From positions 1 through 5,669 of the forward strand of contig JAEZPW010000183.1 of NCBI GenBank assembly GCA_023441255.1: DNA of 5,669 nucleotides. The letters are read 5' to 3'. The notes under the pieces are model-generated. The model ran no database searches, was not told the DNA's origin, and was given only the letters and a program-made list of their open reading frames with translations. This DNA is from Acidobacteriota bacterium. Its GTDB lineage: Bacteria; Acidobacteriota; Terriglobia; Terriglobales; Acidobacteriaceae. Both the position numbers and the translations under genes were made by a program. Of this stretch, positions 1 to 5,669 are shown piece after piece. Each line of letters starts with the position of its first letter. Positions within the stretch are counted from its first letter, which is position 1.

Positions 1-490
1 CATTGACGGTGATGTGAGGAGTGCCGCCGAAAAATCGGTGTACTGCCACGGGAACGAAGCCCGCATGATCGGCCGCAAGCAGAAGCTCATTCAGCAATCC
101 GCCGATGTATTGACCCGCAGATACGCCAGAGATCGGTCCCGTCAGTATGTAGTCGAACATCAGTGCCGAGACGGCGACTTTCGCCAGGGTGCCACCCAGG
201 GCTTCCTTGACGATGCGGTATACGCCCCCACGCACAAACATCGAGCAACTCTCGACGTAAACGGCACGGACCGCGAACGAGAACAGCATGACCGCGATGA
301 TGAACCAGGGCGCGGTGGGGCCGAATGCCTGTTCGGCAATGCCGCCGGCATAAAAGGCAGAGGAGCCCAGATCGTTGAGAATAACGGCGGCGGCTCGCCA
401 GTAGGTGATGAACGTGAGCATCACTGAGCTGGCGACCACGATGCGCACCCGGTCGGATTGCGGCAACAGCGGCGAAGGCGTCTGCTTCAT
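1..490 (-). CDS. APC-family amino-acid permease, N-terminal part (runs off the window)
   Basis: The minus strand is open from ATG at 490 to the window edge, giving 163 residues with no stop. It is a membrane protein of the amino acid-polyamine-organocation (APC) type. Residues 32-56 resemble an APC first helix with a broken glycine/serine stretch (NDLGSSAFYAGG). Residues 60-80 are a second hydrophobic segment. RGGVYRIVKEALGG at 87-100 matches the conserved glycine-rich segment around helix 3 of APC transporters, and residues 104-137 are hydrophobic again. The protein should take up an amino acid or related solute across the inner membrane; the substrate cannot be told from this end. ATG 490 is the only possible start: an in-frame TGA lies about 36 bases upstream with no start codon between. 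The Shine-Dalgarno is poor. Family call is fairly sure; function beyond 'permease' is inferred. Confidence 0.8.
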   Translation of the reverse strand, partial: MKQTPSPLLPQSDRVRIVVASSVMLTFITYWRAAAVILNDLGSSAFYAGGIAEQAFGPTAPWFIIAVMLFSFAVRAVYVESCSMFVRGGVYRIVKEALGGTLAKVAVSALMFDYILTGPISGVSAGQYIGGLLNELLLAADHAGFVPVAVHRFFGGTPHITVN

Positions 491-578
491 CCCTGGTCGA
501 TTGTGGGTCTCACGGCAACACCGTCAGCGACGAAGGCCGGACCCTCAGTTCTCAATTTGAACCGACGAAAACCGTTCG

Positions 579-607
579 AGTGTACGCTTCTGGCATCGCA
601 GAATCAA
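579..607 (-). promoter_or_regulatory. Candidate sigma70-type promoter for the leftward permease
   Basis: Read on the minus strand, TTGATT (602-607) and TACACT (579-584) are separated by exactly 17 bases. Each hexamer matches the sigma70 consensus at 4 of 6 positions, including the most conserved ones (TTGA, and TA...T with A at position 4). Transcription would begin near 572, giving a leader of about 80 bases before the permease ATG at 490. This is a by-eye match in a GC-rich genome, so moderate confidence only. Confidence 0.45.
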
Positions 608-651
608 TTATTTCGCGGTTAGTGGCGGTTTCGCTTCATCTTATCCTACAT

Positions 652-683
652 GACTCGCAGAGTCTCACCTACGAACTCGAGAC
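652..683. repeat. Overlapping short inverted repeats upstream of lnt
   Basis: GACTC (652-656) and GAGTC (660-664) are a perfect 5-bp inverted repeat around a 3-base loop. GTCTC (662-666) can alternatively pair with GAGAC (679-683) across 12 bases. They sit just upstream of the candidate -10 element of lnt, where an operator could lie. The arms are short and may be chance. Confidence 0.25.
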
Positions 684-691
684 AGCTGCTC

Positions 692-700
692 TGCTAAACT
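692..700 (+). promoter_or_regulatory. Candidate extended -10 element, possible leaderless promoter of lnt
   Basis: TGC followed by TAAACT (695-700) resembles an extended -10 box (TGnTAnnnT). It ends six bases before the GTG of lnt, so transcription would begin at or next to the start codon. No good -35 hexamer lies 16-18 bases upstream, which is tolerated for extended -10 promoters. The same bases contain an in-frame TAA (695-697), so lnt cannot start further upstream. Confidence 0.35.
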
Positions 701-706
701 TTCACC

Positions 707-2314
707 GTGCGCAACGTCGATAGCAGAGCGTGGCTGCTTGCCATCGCTTCAGGTATTCTGCAGTCGCTCATTTTTCCCTCGCCCAACCTTTACTTTCTTT
801 GTTGGATAGCGGTGGCACCGCTCATAGTCGCACTGTCGAGAACTTCCACGTCGAGAACAGTTCAGATCCCTGAGTCGATGGGGCGAACTCTTGTTCCCGC
901 AGGCGCGTTGCAGGGCTTTTTATTGGCCTGGGTGGCCGGGACCGTCTGGTCTGCGGGAACCTGTTTCTGGATCTTTCACGTCATGCACCGGTATGGCGGA
1001 TTGGACACGATCACGTCGTTTGGGGTGCTGATCCTGTTCTGTCTGGCGCTCGGAGCCAACAATGGCCTGTTCGGTCTATTGTTTGCGCTCGTAATTGGAC
1101 GCCAAAAAGAGCGCCGTTCCAGCCTCACCCGGGCGCTGATCGCGAGTCCATTCCTTTGGGTGGCGGTTGAGATCTACAAAACAAAGATCCTCGGATTCCC
1201 GTGGGGACCGCTGGGGACGGTTCAGGTAGACAACATCCCCCTATCTCGCATCGCGACTGTCACGGGCGTTTACGGCGTTTCATTCGAGATTATGCTGGTG
1301 AACTCGGCATTCGCCGCAGCGTTTCTGGTACGGCGCCGCCAACGTGCGCTCCTGTTCGCCGCAACGGTCCTCGCTGCGCTCACTGTGCAGCTTTCGGTTT
1401 TCATTCACCCGCCCGCCGTTCCCGGCGTCGAAACCGCGCGCTTGGTGCAGGAGAACATCCCCATTCTCGACCAGTGGACGCCGGAGTACTTTCAGCAGAC
1501 GATCAACAACCTGCGTGAAGACAGCGTTCCTACACAGGCCAATACCATGCCGGGAGAGCCGTTGCCGAGCGTGATCGTGTGGCCTGAATCACCCGCCCCG
1601 TTCTTTATCAATGACGAGGTCTTCCGAAATCAGGTCAGTGAGATAGCGCAACGCTCGAACGCATACGTCATACTTGGAAGTGTTGGGACGAAAGCCAATC
1701 CGGAGATGCGGAATCCGCAGGATATCTATAACTCTGCCGCGCTGGTCACGCCCGAGGGGCGTTGGGCAGCCCGTTACGACAAGATCCACCTTGTGCCTTT
1801 CGGGGAATACGTTCCATTTCACGCGCTGCTTGGCAGCTTTGTGACGAAACTGACCCGGGAGGTCGGCAATTTCGTGCCCGGGACGACGCGGAACGTCTTC
1901 GACCTCGGGCGATACAAAGCGGGCGTTTTCATCTGTTACGAGTCCATTTTTCCCGGAGAAATACGCCAATTTGCCGCGAACGGCGCGTCCGTCTTTTTCA
2001 ATATTTCGAACGACGGCTGGTTCGGCTACTACGGCGCCCCTGAACAGCACCTCAACCAGGTGCGGATGCGTGCGATAGAGAACAACCGCTGGGTGCTGCG
2101 GGCAACGAACACAGGTATCACGTCTTCGATCGACCCGCTTGGGCGTGTCGTGGCCAGCGCTCCGCGAGACGTCCGAACAGTTCTGGACGCGCCCTTCGGC
2201 GTGATAACCGCTACTACGTTCTATACGCGTCACGGCGACTGGTTCGCTTACCTGTGTGCGATAATTTCATTTGTGGCGATCGCATTCGGACTGCGCGCCC
2301 GACTTTCGAATTAG
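707..2314 (+). CDS. lnt: Apolipoprotein N-acyltransferase
   Basis: The 535-residue product is the inner-membrane enzyme that adds the third fatty acyl chain to the N-terminal cysteine of lipoproteins, using phospholipid as donor. The N-terminal part (about 8-233) has several hydrophobic helices. Residues about 242-500 form the periplasmic nitrilase-like domain, and one helix (512-530) closes the protein. The catalytic triad is intact by family comparison: Glu294 in VWPESPAP, Lys359 in YDKIHLVPFGEYVPF, and Cys410 in FICYES. Also present are Glu367 and Glu412, matching glutamates important in the E. coli enzyme, and the NDGWFG motif (435-440). Length is close to E. coli Lnt (512). GTG 707 is chosen because an in-frame TAA lies at 695-697 and the first helix begins soon after; no Shine-Dalgarno is visible. 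First gene of the apparent operon; prfB follows after 30 bases. Confidence 0.96.
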   Translation: MRNVDSRAWLLAIASGILQSLIFPSPNLYFLCWIAVAPLIVALSRTSTSRTVQIPESMGRTLVPAGALQGFLLAWVAGTVWSAGTCFWIFHVMHRYGGLDTITSFGVLILFCLALGANNGLFGLLFALVIGRQKERRSSLTRALIASPFLWVAVEIYKTKILGFPWGPLGTVQVDNIPLSRIATVTGVYGVSFEIMLVNSAFAAAFLVRRRQRALLFAATVLAALTVQLSVFIHPPAVPGVETARLVQENIPILDQWTPEYFQQTINNLREDSVPTQANTMPGEPLPSVIVWPESPAPFFINDEVFRNQVSEIAQRSNAYVILGSVGTKANPEMRNPQDIYNSAALVTPEGRWAARYDKIHLVPFGEYVPFHALLGSFVTKLTREVGNFVPGTTRNVFDLGRYKAGVFICYESIFPGEIRQFAANGASVFFNISNDGWFGYYGAPEQHLNQVRMRAIENNRWVLRATNTGITSSIDPLGRVVASAPRDVRTVLDAPFGVITATTFYTRHGDWFAYLCAIISFVAIAFGLRARLSN

Positions 2315-2344
2315 CTGCCCTCCCGGGCGGCACATGGATTGGAA

Positions 2345-3467
2345 ATGGTCGAGGAACTGGAACAAGAATTTGCCGCGCTCAAGACCAAGGTGCGCGACCT
2401 ACGGGAGTATCTTTGACGTCCCCAAGCTTCGTGAACAGCTTGCCGAAGTAGAAAAATTGGCTGCGGACCCTAACTTGTGGTCCAACCCCGAAAAATCCCA
2501 GACAGTCATGCGACAGCGCAAGCGGCTCGAGGACGAGCTTGCGACCGAGGCCGATTTGGGGCGTCGCGTTGAAGAGATCGAAGCGTATTTCGAGCTCGCA
2601 GGTGAAGGCGAGAAGGTCGATGAAGACCTTCGCCGCGAAATAGATGGTCTTCGTGCCGTGGTAGAGAAGCTCGAGACGGAAACGCTCCTTTCTGGCGATA
2701 ACGATGCGCGCAACGCCATTGTGACGATCCATCCGGGCGCTGGCGGAACCGAGTCGCAGGACTGGGCCGAGATGCTGCTGCGGATGTACCTGCGCTGGGC
2801 CGAACGGCAGGGCTTCCAGACGGTGCTGAACGACTACCAGCCGGGTGAAGAGGCCGGCATCAAGTCGGCCACGTTCTCTGTTTCCGGCGACTACGCCTAC
2901 GGTCTGCTCACGAGCGAGATCGGCGTGCACCGGTTGGTGCGCATCTCGCCCTTCGACCAGGCACACCGGCGTCACACATCGTTTGCCAGTGTCTTCGTTT
3001 CTCCGGAAATCGACGAGAGTATTGAAGTCGACATCAGGGCCGAAGACCTCAAGATCGACACCTACCGTTCCGGCGGCAAGGGCGGACAGCACGTCAACAC
3101 GACGGATTCTGCTGTAAGGCTGACGCACATCCCGACTGGAATCGTCGTTGCCTGTCAGAATGAGCGCTCGCAACACAAGAACCGCGAACGCGCCATGAGC
3201 ATCCTGCGCTCGCGTCTATACGAGTACGAGTTGGAAAAGAAACGCGCCCAGACCAAGAAGATCGAGGATTCGAAGCTGGACATCAACTTCGGTTCGCAAA
3301 TCCGGTCTTACGTGCTGGCTCCCTATCGTCTGATAAAGGACCACAGAACGAAGGTCGAGATGGGCGATGTGGACCGCGTACTCGACGGCGATCTTCAGCC
3401 GTTCATCCGCGGTTACCTGGTCATGCGCCGCGACGGCGAAAGCGGCTCGGCCGCAACGGCCACATAA
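2345..3467 (+). CDS. prfB: Peptide chain release factor 2 (RF2), expressed by programmed +1 frameshift
   Basis: RF2 recognises UGA and UAA stop codons in the ribosomal A site and triggers peptide release. The coding sequence is in two frames: 2345-2413 (23 residues, MVEELEQEF...LREYL) ends at TGA 2414-2416, and 2415-3467 continues in the +1 frame from Asp24. The joined protein has 373 residues (E. coli: 365). Visible motifs are an N-terminal helical domain (about 1-115), GAGGTESQDW (131-140), the codon-recognition tripeptide SPF (201-203), and the catalytic GGQ (246-248) within SGGKGGQHVN. Ser242 occupies the place where E. coli K-12 has Thr246. ATG 2345 is preferred; an in-frame TTG at 2339 is possible, and the ribosome binding site (GGGCGG near 2325-2330) is weak. 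Regulation is autogenous: low RF2 lets the ribosome pause at UGA and shift frame. Lies 30 bases after lnt. Confidence 0.96.
2403..2417 (+). promoter_or_regulatory. Programmed +1 frameshift site of prfB
   Basis: The site reads GGGAG TAT CTT TGA C. GGGAG (2403-2407) is an internal Shine-Dalgarno-like sequence placed three bases before the slippery CTT (2411-2413), exactly the spacing of the E. coli prfB site. The in-frame UGA (2414-2416) is followed by C, the weak termination context typical of this switch. The tRNA-Leu on CUU slips to UUU and translation resumes at GAC (2415-2417). RF2 thus controls its own synthesis. The protein on both sides of the shift reads as continuous RF2, which supports function rather than a sequencing error. 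Confidence 0.95.
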
Positions 3468-3488
3468 CCCGTTCAACCCTGTGCATAC

Positions 3489-4142
3489 GTGACACGAGAG
3501 CAACATGTCGGTGCCGGCGTCAGGTTGGAATACATTACGCTGGCGTGGAACAGCCTCGAAGCAGTGGTGGCGATCGTCTCTGGACTGTTCGCCGGGAGCA
3601 TTGCGCTCGTAGGTTTCGGTCTGGATTCAGTCATCGAAATGTCGTCCGGCGCGGCACTGTTGTGGCGCTTGCGCTCAGACGTAGACGAGGCCCGGAGAGA
3701 CCGCGCGGAAGCCGTCGCCCTCAGGATTGTGGGGTTGTGCTTTCTCGCGCTTGCCGTCTACGTAGCGTTCGATGCCGCCAAATCGCTTTATCTGCGCGAG
3801 CGGCCGGAGGAGAGCGTTCCGGGTGTGATCATCGCAGCGGCATCATTGATCGTGATGCCCTGGCTGGCGCGTGCGAAGCGGCGGGTTGCCGCCGGCCTGT
3901 CGAGTGATGCGATGCACGCGGATTCGCGTCAGACCGACATCTGCGCGTATCTTTCCGCGATTTTGCTCGGTGGTCTGGTGCTGAATGCACTGTTAGGGTG
4001 GTGGTGGGCAGATCCGGTTGCCGGGCTAATCATGACTCCGATCATTGCGAAGGAGGGCGTTGAGGCCTTGAAGGGCAAAGAGTGCGGCTGTCATGGATCG
4101 CAATGTTCTTCGGCGGAGGTCGACGGCCAATGCCGCGGATGA
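3489..4142 (+). CDS. Short cation diffusion facilitator-like transporter (membrane domain only)
   Basis: The 217-residue protein has about six membrane helices (roughly 13-35, 36-59, 78-98, 109-127, 149-171, 172-187). It resembles the membrane domain of the CDF family, inner-membrane antiporters that export divalent metals such as Zn, Co, Fe or Mn in exchange for protons. Helix 2 carries GSIALVGFGLDSVIEMSSG with Asp46 and Glu50, equivalent to the CDF helix-2 metal ligands. The start of helix 5 carries HADSRQTD with His143, Asp145 and Asp150 instead of the canonical HxxxD. The usual C-terminal cytoplasmic domain (about 80 residues) is absent, replaced by a tail with Cys199, Cys201, His202, Cys206 and Cys215. 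Start GTG 3489 has no clear Shine-Dalgarno; a TTG near 3525 is an alternative. It follows prfB by 21 bases and its stop overlaps the next gene. Metal specificity is unknown. Confidence 0.82.
   Translation: MTREQHVGAGVRLEYITLAWNSLEAVVAIVSGLFAGSIALVGFGLDSVIEMSSGAALLWRLRSDVDEARRDRAEAVALRIVGLCFLALAVYVAFDAAKSLYLRERPEESVPGVIIAAASLIVMPWLARAKRRVAAGLSSDAMHADSRQTDICAYLSAILLGGLVLNALLGWWWADPVAGLIMTPIIAKEGVEALKGKECGCHGSQCSSAEVDGQCRG
4115..4120 (+). promoter_or_regulatory. Strong Shine-Dalgarno that sets the start at 4130
   Basis: GGAGGT lies nine bases before ATG 4130, inside the 3' end of the transporter gene. It is the best ribosome binding site in the window. It favours ATG 4130 over the upstream GTG 4082 and ATG 4103, and over ATG 4139, which forms an ATGA overlap with the transporter stop. 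Confidence 0.7.
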
Positions 4143-5224
4143 TCGACCTGATCAGGCAATCGGCAGTGCCAGCCAACATCATGAGGGCGGCCGCTCGCGG
4201 TGCGCTCTCGGTACCCTCGGCGGAGATGGTGGAAATCCTGGTTTGTCTCGCCCAGCACCCGACCTTTGGCCAGCAGGCGCGGCTGACTCTGGCCGGCTGG
4301 GATCTGGCCTCCGCTCTCACCATAGCCGCCGACCCGACAACTTCCCGCGAGGTGCTGGATTACATCACTGCGCCGGACAACTTTCGTCCGGAGCTCTGGC
4401 CGGCCTTGCTGCGAAATCGTGAGATTGCCGACGAACGCATCGTCGAATTGCTGCCACTGCTGCCGCAGGCACAAATTGCGGGCGCACTCGCCTCCGAGAG
4501 AGTCCTCACTTCCGAGGCCGCATTGCGTGTCCTGAGTACGAATCCGAACCTCAATGCTCAACAGGCGGATGAGGTTTTTGCACTCCTCGCATCGATGCAG
4601 TTTGGCCCCGAGCGCGCCAGTGCTGATCCTGATGTCGCCGGCTACCTGCGGGAGCATGCTGACGAGGTGAGGGAGGCAGAGCGCCAGCCTTTTCAGTTGC
4701 TCGGTTCCACCACCGAAGAAGAAGCGGAGGCAGTTCCGGCCGGTCTGTCTGAGTCCGCACAGTCAGCGGCTGCCGCAGTCAGATTGATGAACCTTGCCAC
4801 TCCCGAGCGTGAGTCGGTGATCCAGAAGATTGCGCGCCTCTCGGTGGGCGAACGGGTGCTGCTCGCCATGAAAGGCAGCAAAGATGAACGCTTCATTCTC
4901 ATCCGCGACGGTGCCCGCGTTGTGAGCAATGCCGTGCTGGAGTCGCCCAAGTTGTCCGACAGCGAAGTCGAGACTTTCGCCGGGATGAAAAATGTGAGCG
5001 AGAGCGTGCTTCGCGGAATCACGATGAAGCGGAAGTTCATGAAGAACTACAACGTCATCCGCATCATCACCATGAATCCACGCTGTCCAATAGACGTGAA
5101 TGTGCCGCTGCTCGCCCACCTGACGATCGCTGACCTGAAGAATCTTTCGATGAACAAGAATGTCGCTGACACGGTGCGGAAGATGGCTTTCAAGTTGTAC
5201 CGGGACAGGATCAAGAATCGGTAA
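4130..5224 (+). CDS. Uncharacterised alpha-helical repeat protein
   Basis: I do not recognise a named family for this 364-residue soluble protein, though similar hypotheticals seem familiar from Acidobacteria (recall, unverified). There is no signal peptide or membrane helix. The N-terminal half (about 4-155) is built of helical segments that recur as an N/D/S-P or N-x turn followed by a Leu/Val-rich helix, for example around ADPTTSREVL (67-76), RNREIADERIVEL (95-107), ASERVLTSEAALRVL (121-135) and TNPNLNAQQADEVF (137-150). An acidic, Ala/Glu-rich linker spans about 160-215. The C-terminal half (216-364) shows similar units (LESPKLSDSEV, MNPRCPIDV, MNKNVADTV) and ends in a basic RDRIKNR. This recalls HEAT or leucine-rich-repeat-variant solenoids, which usually bind proteins. 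The start overlaps the transporter gene by 13 bases, so translational coupling is likely. Function unknown. Confidence 0.85.
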   Translation: MPRMIDLIRQSAVPANIMRAAARGALSVPSAEMVEILVCLAQHPTFGQQARLTLAGWDLASALTIAADPTTSREVLDYITAPDNFRPELWPALLRNREIADERIVELLPLLPQAQIAGALASERVLTSEAALRVLSTNPNLNAQQADEVFALLASMQFGPERASADPDVAGYLREHADEVREAERQPFQLLGSTTEEEAEAVPAGLSESAQSAAAAVRLMNLATPERESVIQKIARLSVGERVLLAMKGSKDERFILIRDGARVVSNAVLESPKLSDSEVETFAGMKNVSESVLRGITMKRKFMKNYNVIRIITMNPRCPIDVNVPLLAHLTIADLKNLSMNKNVADTVRKMAFKLYRDRIKNR

Positions 5225-5245
5225 ACAAAAGCACCGAAGAGTCTT

Positions 5246-5250
5246 GGGGG
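5246..5250 (+). promoter_or_regulatory. Purine-rich ribosome binding site before GTG 5256
   Basis: A run of five G (5246-5250) followed by AAAGA sits five bases before GTG 5256. It supports that codon over earlier in-frame starts at 5244 (TTG) or inside the previous gene (5160), because the CoA-binding protein family begins close to this point. Confidence 0.5.
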
Positions 5251-5255
5251 AAAGA

Positions 5256-5666
5256 GTGCCGCAAACTGAGTCGGAACACATAACGGAACTGCTGAAGTCA
5301 GCGAAGACCATCGCAGTTGTAGGCCTCTCCGACAATCCGCTACGGCCGAGCTACGGTGTTGCCGAGTACATGCAGAGCCAAGGTTACCGGATCATTCCTG
5401 TGAATCCAGCCGTCGAGAAAGTCCTGGGCGAGAAAGCATATGCGTCCCTTATGGATGTGCCAGTCTCTATCGACATAGTCGACATCTTTCGCCGCCCCGA
5501 ATTCGTGCCGCCGATTGTACAAGAGGCTATTCGACTCAGAGTGCCGGCGGTTTGGATGCAGGAAGGCGTTGTGCACGAGCAGGCAGCCGCGCAGGCTCGC
5601 GATCACGGTATCTTCGTGGTCATGGACAGGTGCATTCTCAAGGATCACCGCGCGCTGCTGCGGTAA
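5256..5666 (+). CDS. YccU-type CoA-binding protein
   Basis: The 136-residue product is a single Rossmann-like domain of the CoA-binding family related to the N-terminal part of succinyl-CoA synthetase alpha subunit; E. coli YccU (137 residues) is the same size. The nucleotide-binding start is seen at 18-34 (TIAVVGLSDNPLRPSYG), followed by GYRIIPVNP (43-51), the segment DIVDIFRRPE (73-82), VWMQEGV (99-105) and the family's C-terminal DRCILKDHR (124-132), with Cys126. It likely binds CoA or an acyl-CoA in the cytoplasm, but no catalytic role is established for this group and none can be read here. The start GTG 5256 is chosen for its purine-rich site and family length. It lies 31 bases after the helical-repeat gene and seems to be in the same operon. 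Confidence 0.9.
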   Translation: MPQTESEHITELLKSAKTIAVVGLSDNPLRPSYGVAEYMQSQGYRIIPVNPAVEKVLGEKAYASLMDVPVSIDIVDIFRRPEFVPPIVQEAIRLRVPAVWMQEGVVHEQAAAQARDHGIFVVMDRCILKDHRALLR

Positions 5667-5669
5667 CGG

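Larger units (their letters stand above)
491..706. other. Divergent intergenic region between permease and lnt
   Basis: This 216-base spacer separates the leftward permease from the rightward lnt operon and is locally more AT-rich than the genes, mostly between 550 and 650. It holds a candidate minus-strand promoter (579-607), a cluster of short inverted repeats (652-683) and an extended -10 element just before lnt. I see no small ORF with a convincing start and ribosome binding site, no tRNA-like cloverleaf and no clear terminator. Confidence 0.7.
707..5666 (+). other. Predicted five-gene operon
   Basis: lnt, prfB, the CDF-like gene, the helical-repeat gene and the CoA-binding gene share one strand with gaps of 30, 21, -13 and 31 bases. 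I see no hairpin followed by a T run in any gap. Cotranscription from a promoter before lnt is the simplest reading; internal promoters within the coding regions cannot be excluded. Confidence 0.65.

Noticed and set aside
14..427. Plus-strand open frame of 137 codons
   Set aside because: It is antisense to the permease, which shows clear hydrophobic helices and APC motifs on the minus strand; the plus-strand translation is charged, low-complexity shadow sequence.
557..586. TTGAAC plus TGTACG as a rightward promoter
   Set aside because: The -10 candidate matches poorly and would give a leader of about 110 bases; it also coincides with the better minus-strand promoter.
1589..2233. Minus-strand open frame of 214 codons
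   Set aside because: It lies wholly opposite the catalytic domain of lnt, whose motifs are intact; its translation resembles no protein I know and is explained by GC-rich codon bias.
2317..2329. GCCC-TCCC-GGGC hairpin in the lnt-prfB gap
   Set aside because: The stem is only four base pairs and has no following T run, so it is not a credible terminator.
2271..2414. Continuous upstream extension of the main prfB frame starting at TTG 2271
   Set aside because: It overlaps lnt, and its residues (for example MDWKWSRNWNKN) do not look like RF2. The 2345 frame gives a proper RF2 N-terminus joined by the known frameshift.
2411..2417. Frameshift in prfB as a sequencing error or pseudogene
   Set aside because: The stop, slippery codon and internal Shine-Dalgarno all match the known RF2 regulatory site, and both parts are intact.
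2379..3176. Minus-strand open frame of 265 codons
   Set aside because: It lies opposite prfB, which is unmistakable. Long antisense frames are common in such genes.
1..5669. Defence island, mobile element or CRISPR array
   Set aside because: No nuclease, transposase, integrase, direct-repeat array or terminal inverted repeats were seen; the genes look like ordinary chromosomal content.

Overview
The window looks like chromosomal DNA from a GC-rich, Gram-negative bacterium. An apolipoprotein N-acyltransferase implies an outer-membrane lipoprotein pathway. The gene texture, namely the lnt-prfB pairing and a helical-repeat hypothetical of a type I associate with Acidobacteria, makes an acidobacterium my best guess. 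That is recall and inference, not a search result. I see no mobile element, tRNA, rRNA, CRISPR array or phage gene.

Layout. Bases 1-490 (minus strand) hold the N-terminal 163 residues of an APC-type amino-acid permease that runs off the left edge. Bases 491-706 form a divergent intergenic region. It contains a fair sigma70-like promoter facing the permease and an extended -10 element only 6 bp before the GTG start of lnt. From 707 to 5666 five genes read in one direction with gaps of 30, 21, -13 and 31 bp: lnt (apolipoprotein N-acyltransferase), prfB (release factor RF2), a short cation diffusion facilitator-like transporter, an uncharacterised alpha-helical repeat protein, and a YccU-type CoA-binding protein. 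The spacing suggests one operon.

The most notable element is the programmed +1 frameshift in prfB. A 23-codon leader frame starting at ATG 2345 ends in CTT TGA C, preceded by an internal Shine-Dalgarno-like GGGAG at the classical 3-nt distance. The rest of RF2 is in the +1 frame, and the joined product is 373 residues with intact SPF and GGQ motifs. A plain ORF caller would give this gene a wrong TTG start (2271) inside lnt.

The genes do not form an obvious single pathway. lnt finishes lipoprotein maturation, prfB terminates translation at UGA/UAA, the transporter probably exports a divalent metal, and the last two are of unknown physiological role. I found no convincing new multi-gene system. 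The items most worth follow-up are the conserved-looking unknown protein at 4130-5224, the CDF protein with a Cys/His tail in place of a cytoplasmic domain, and the possible leaderless start of lnt.
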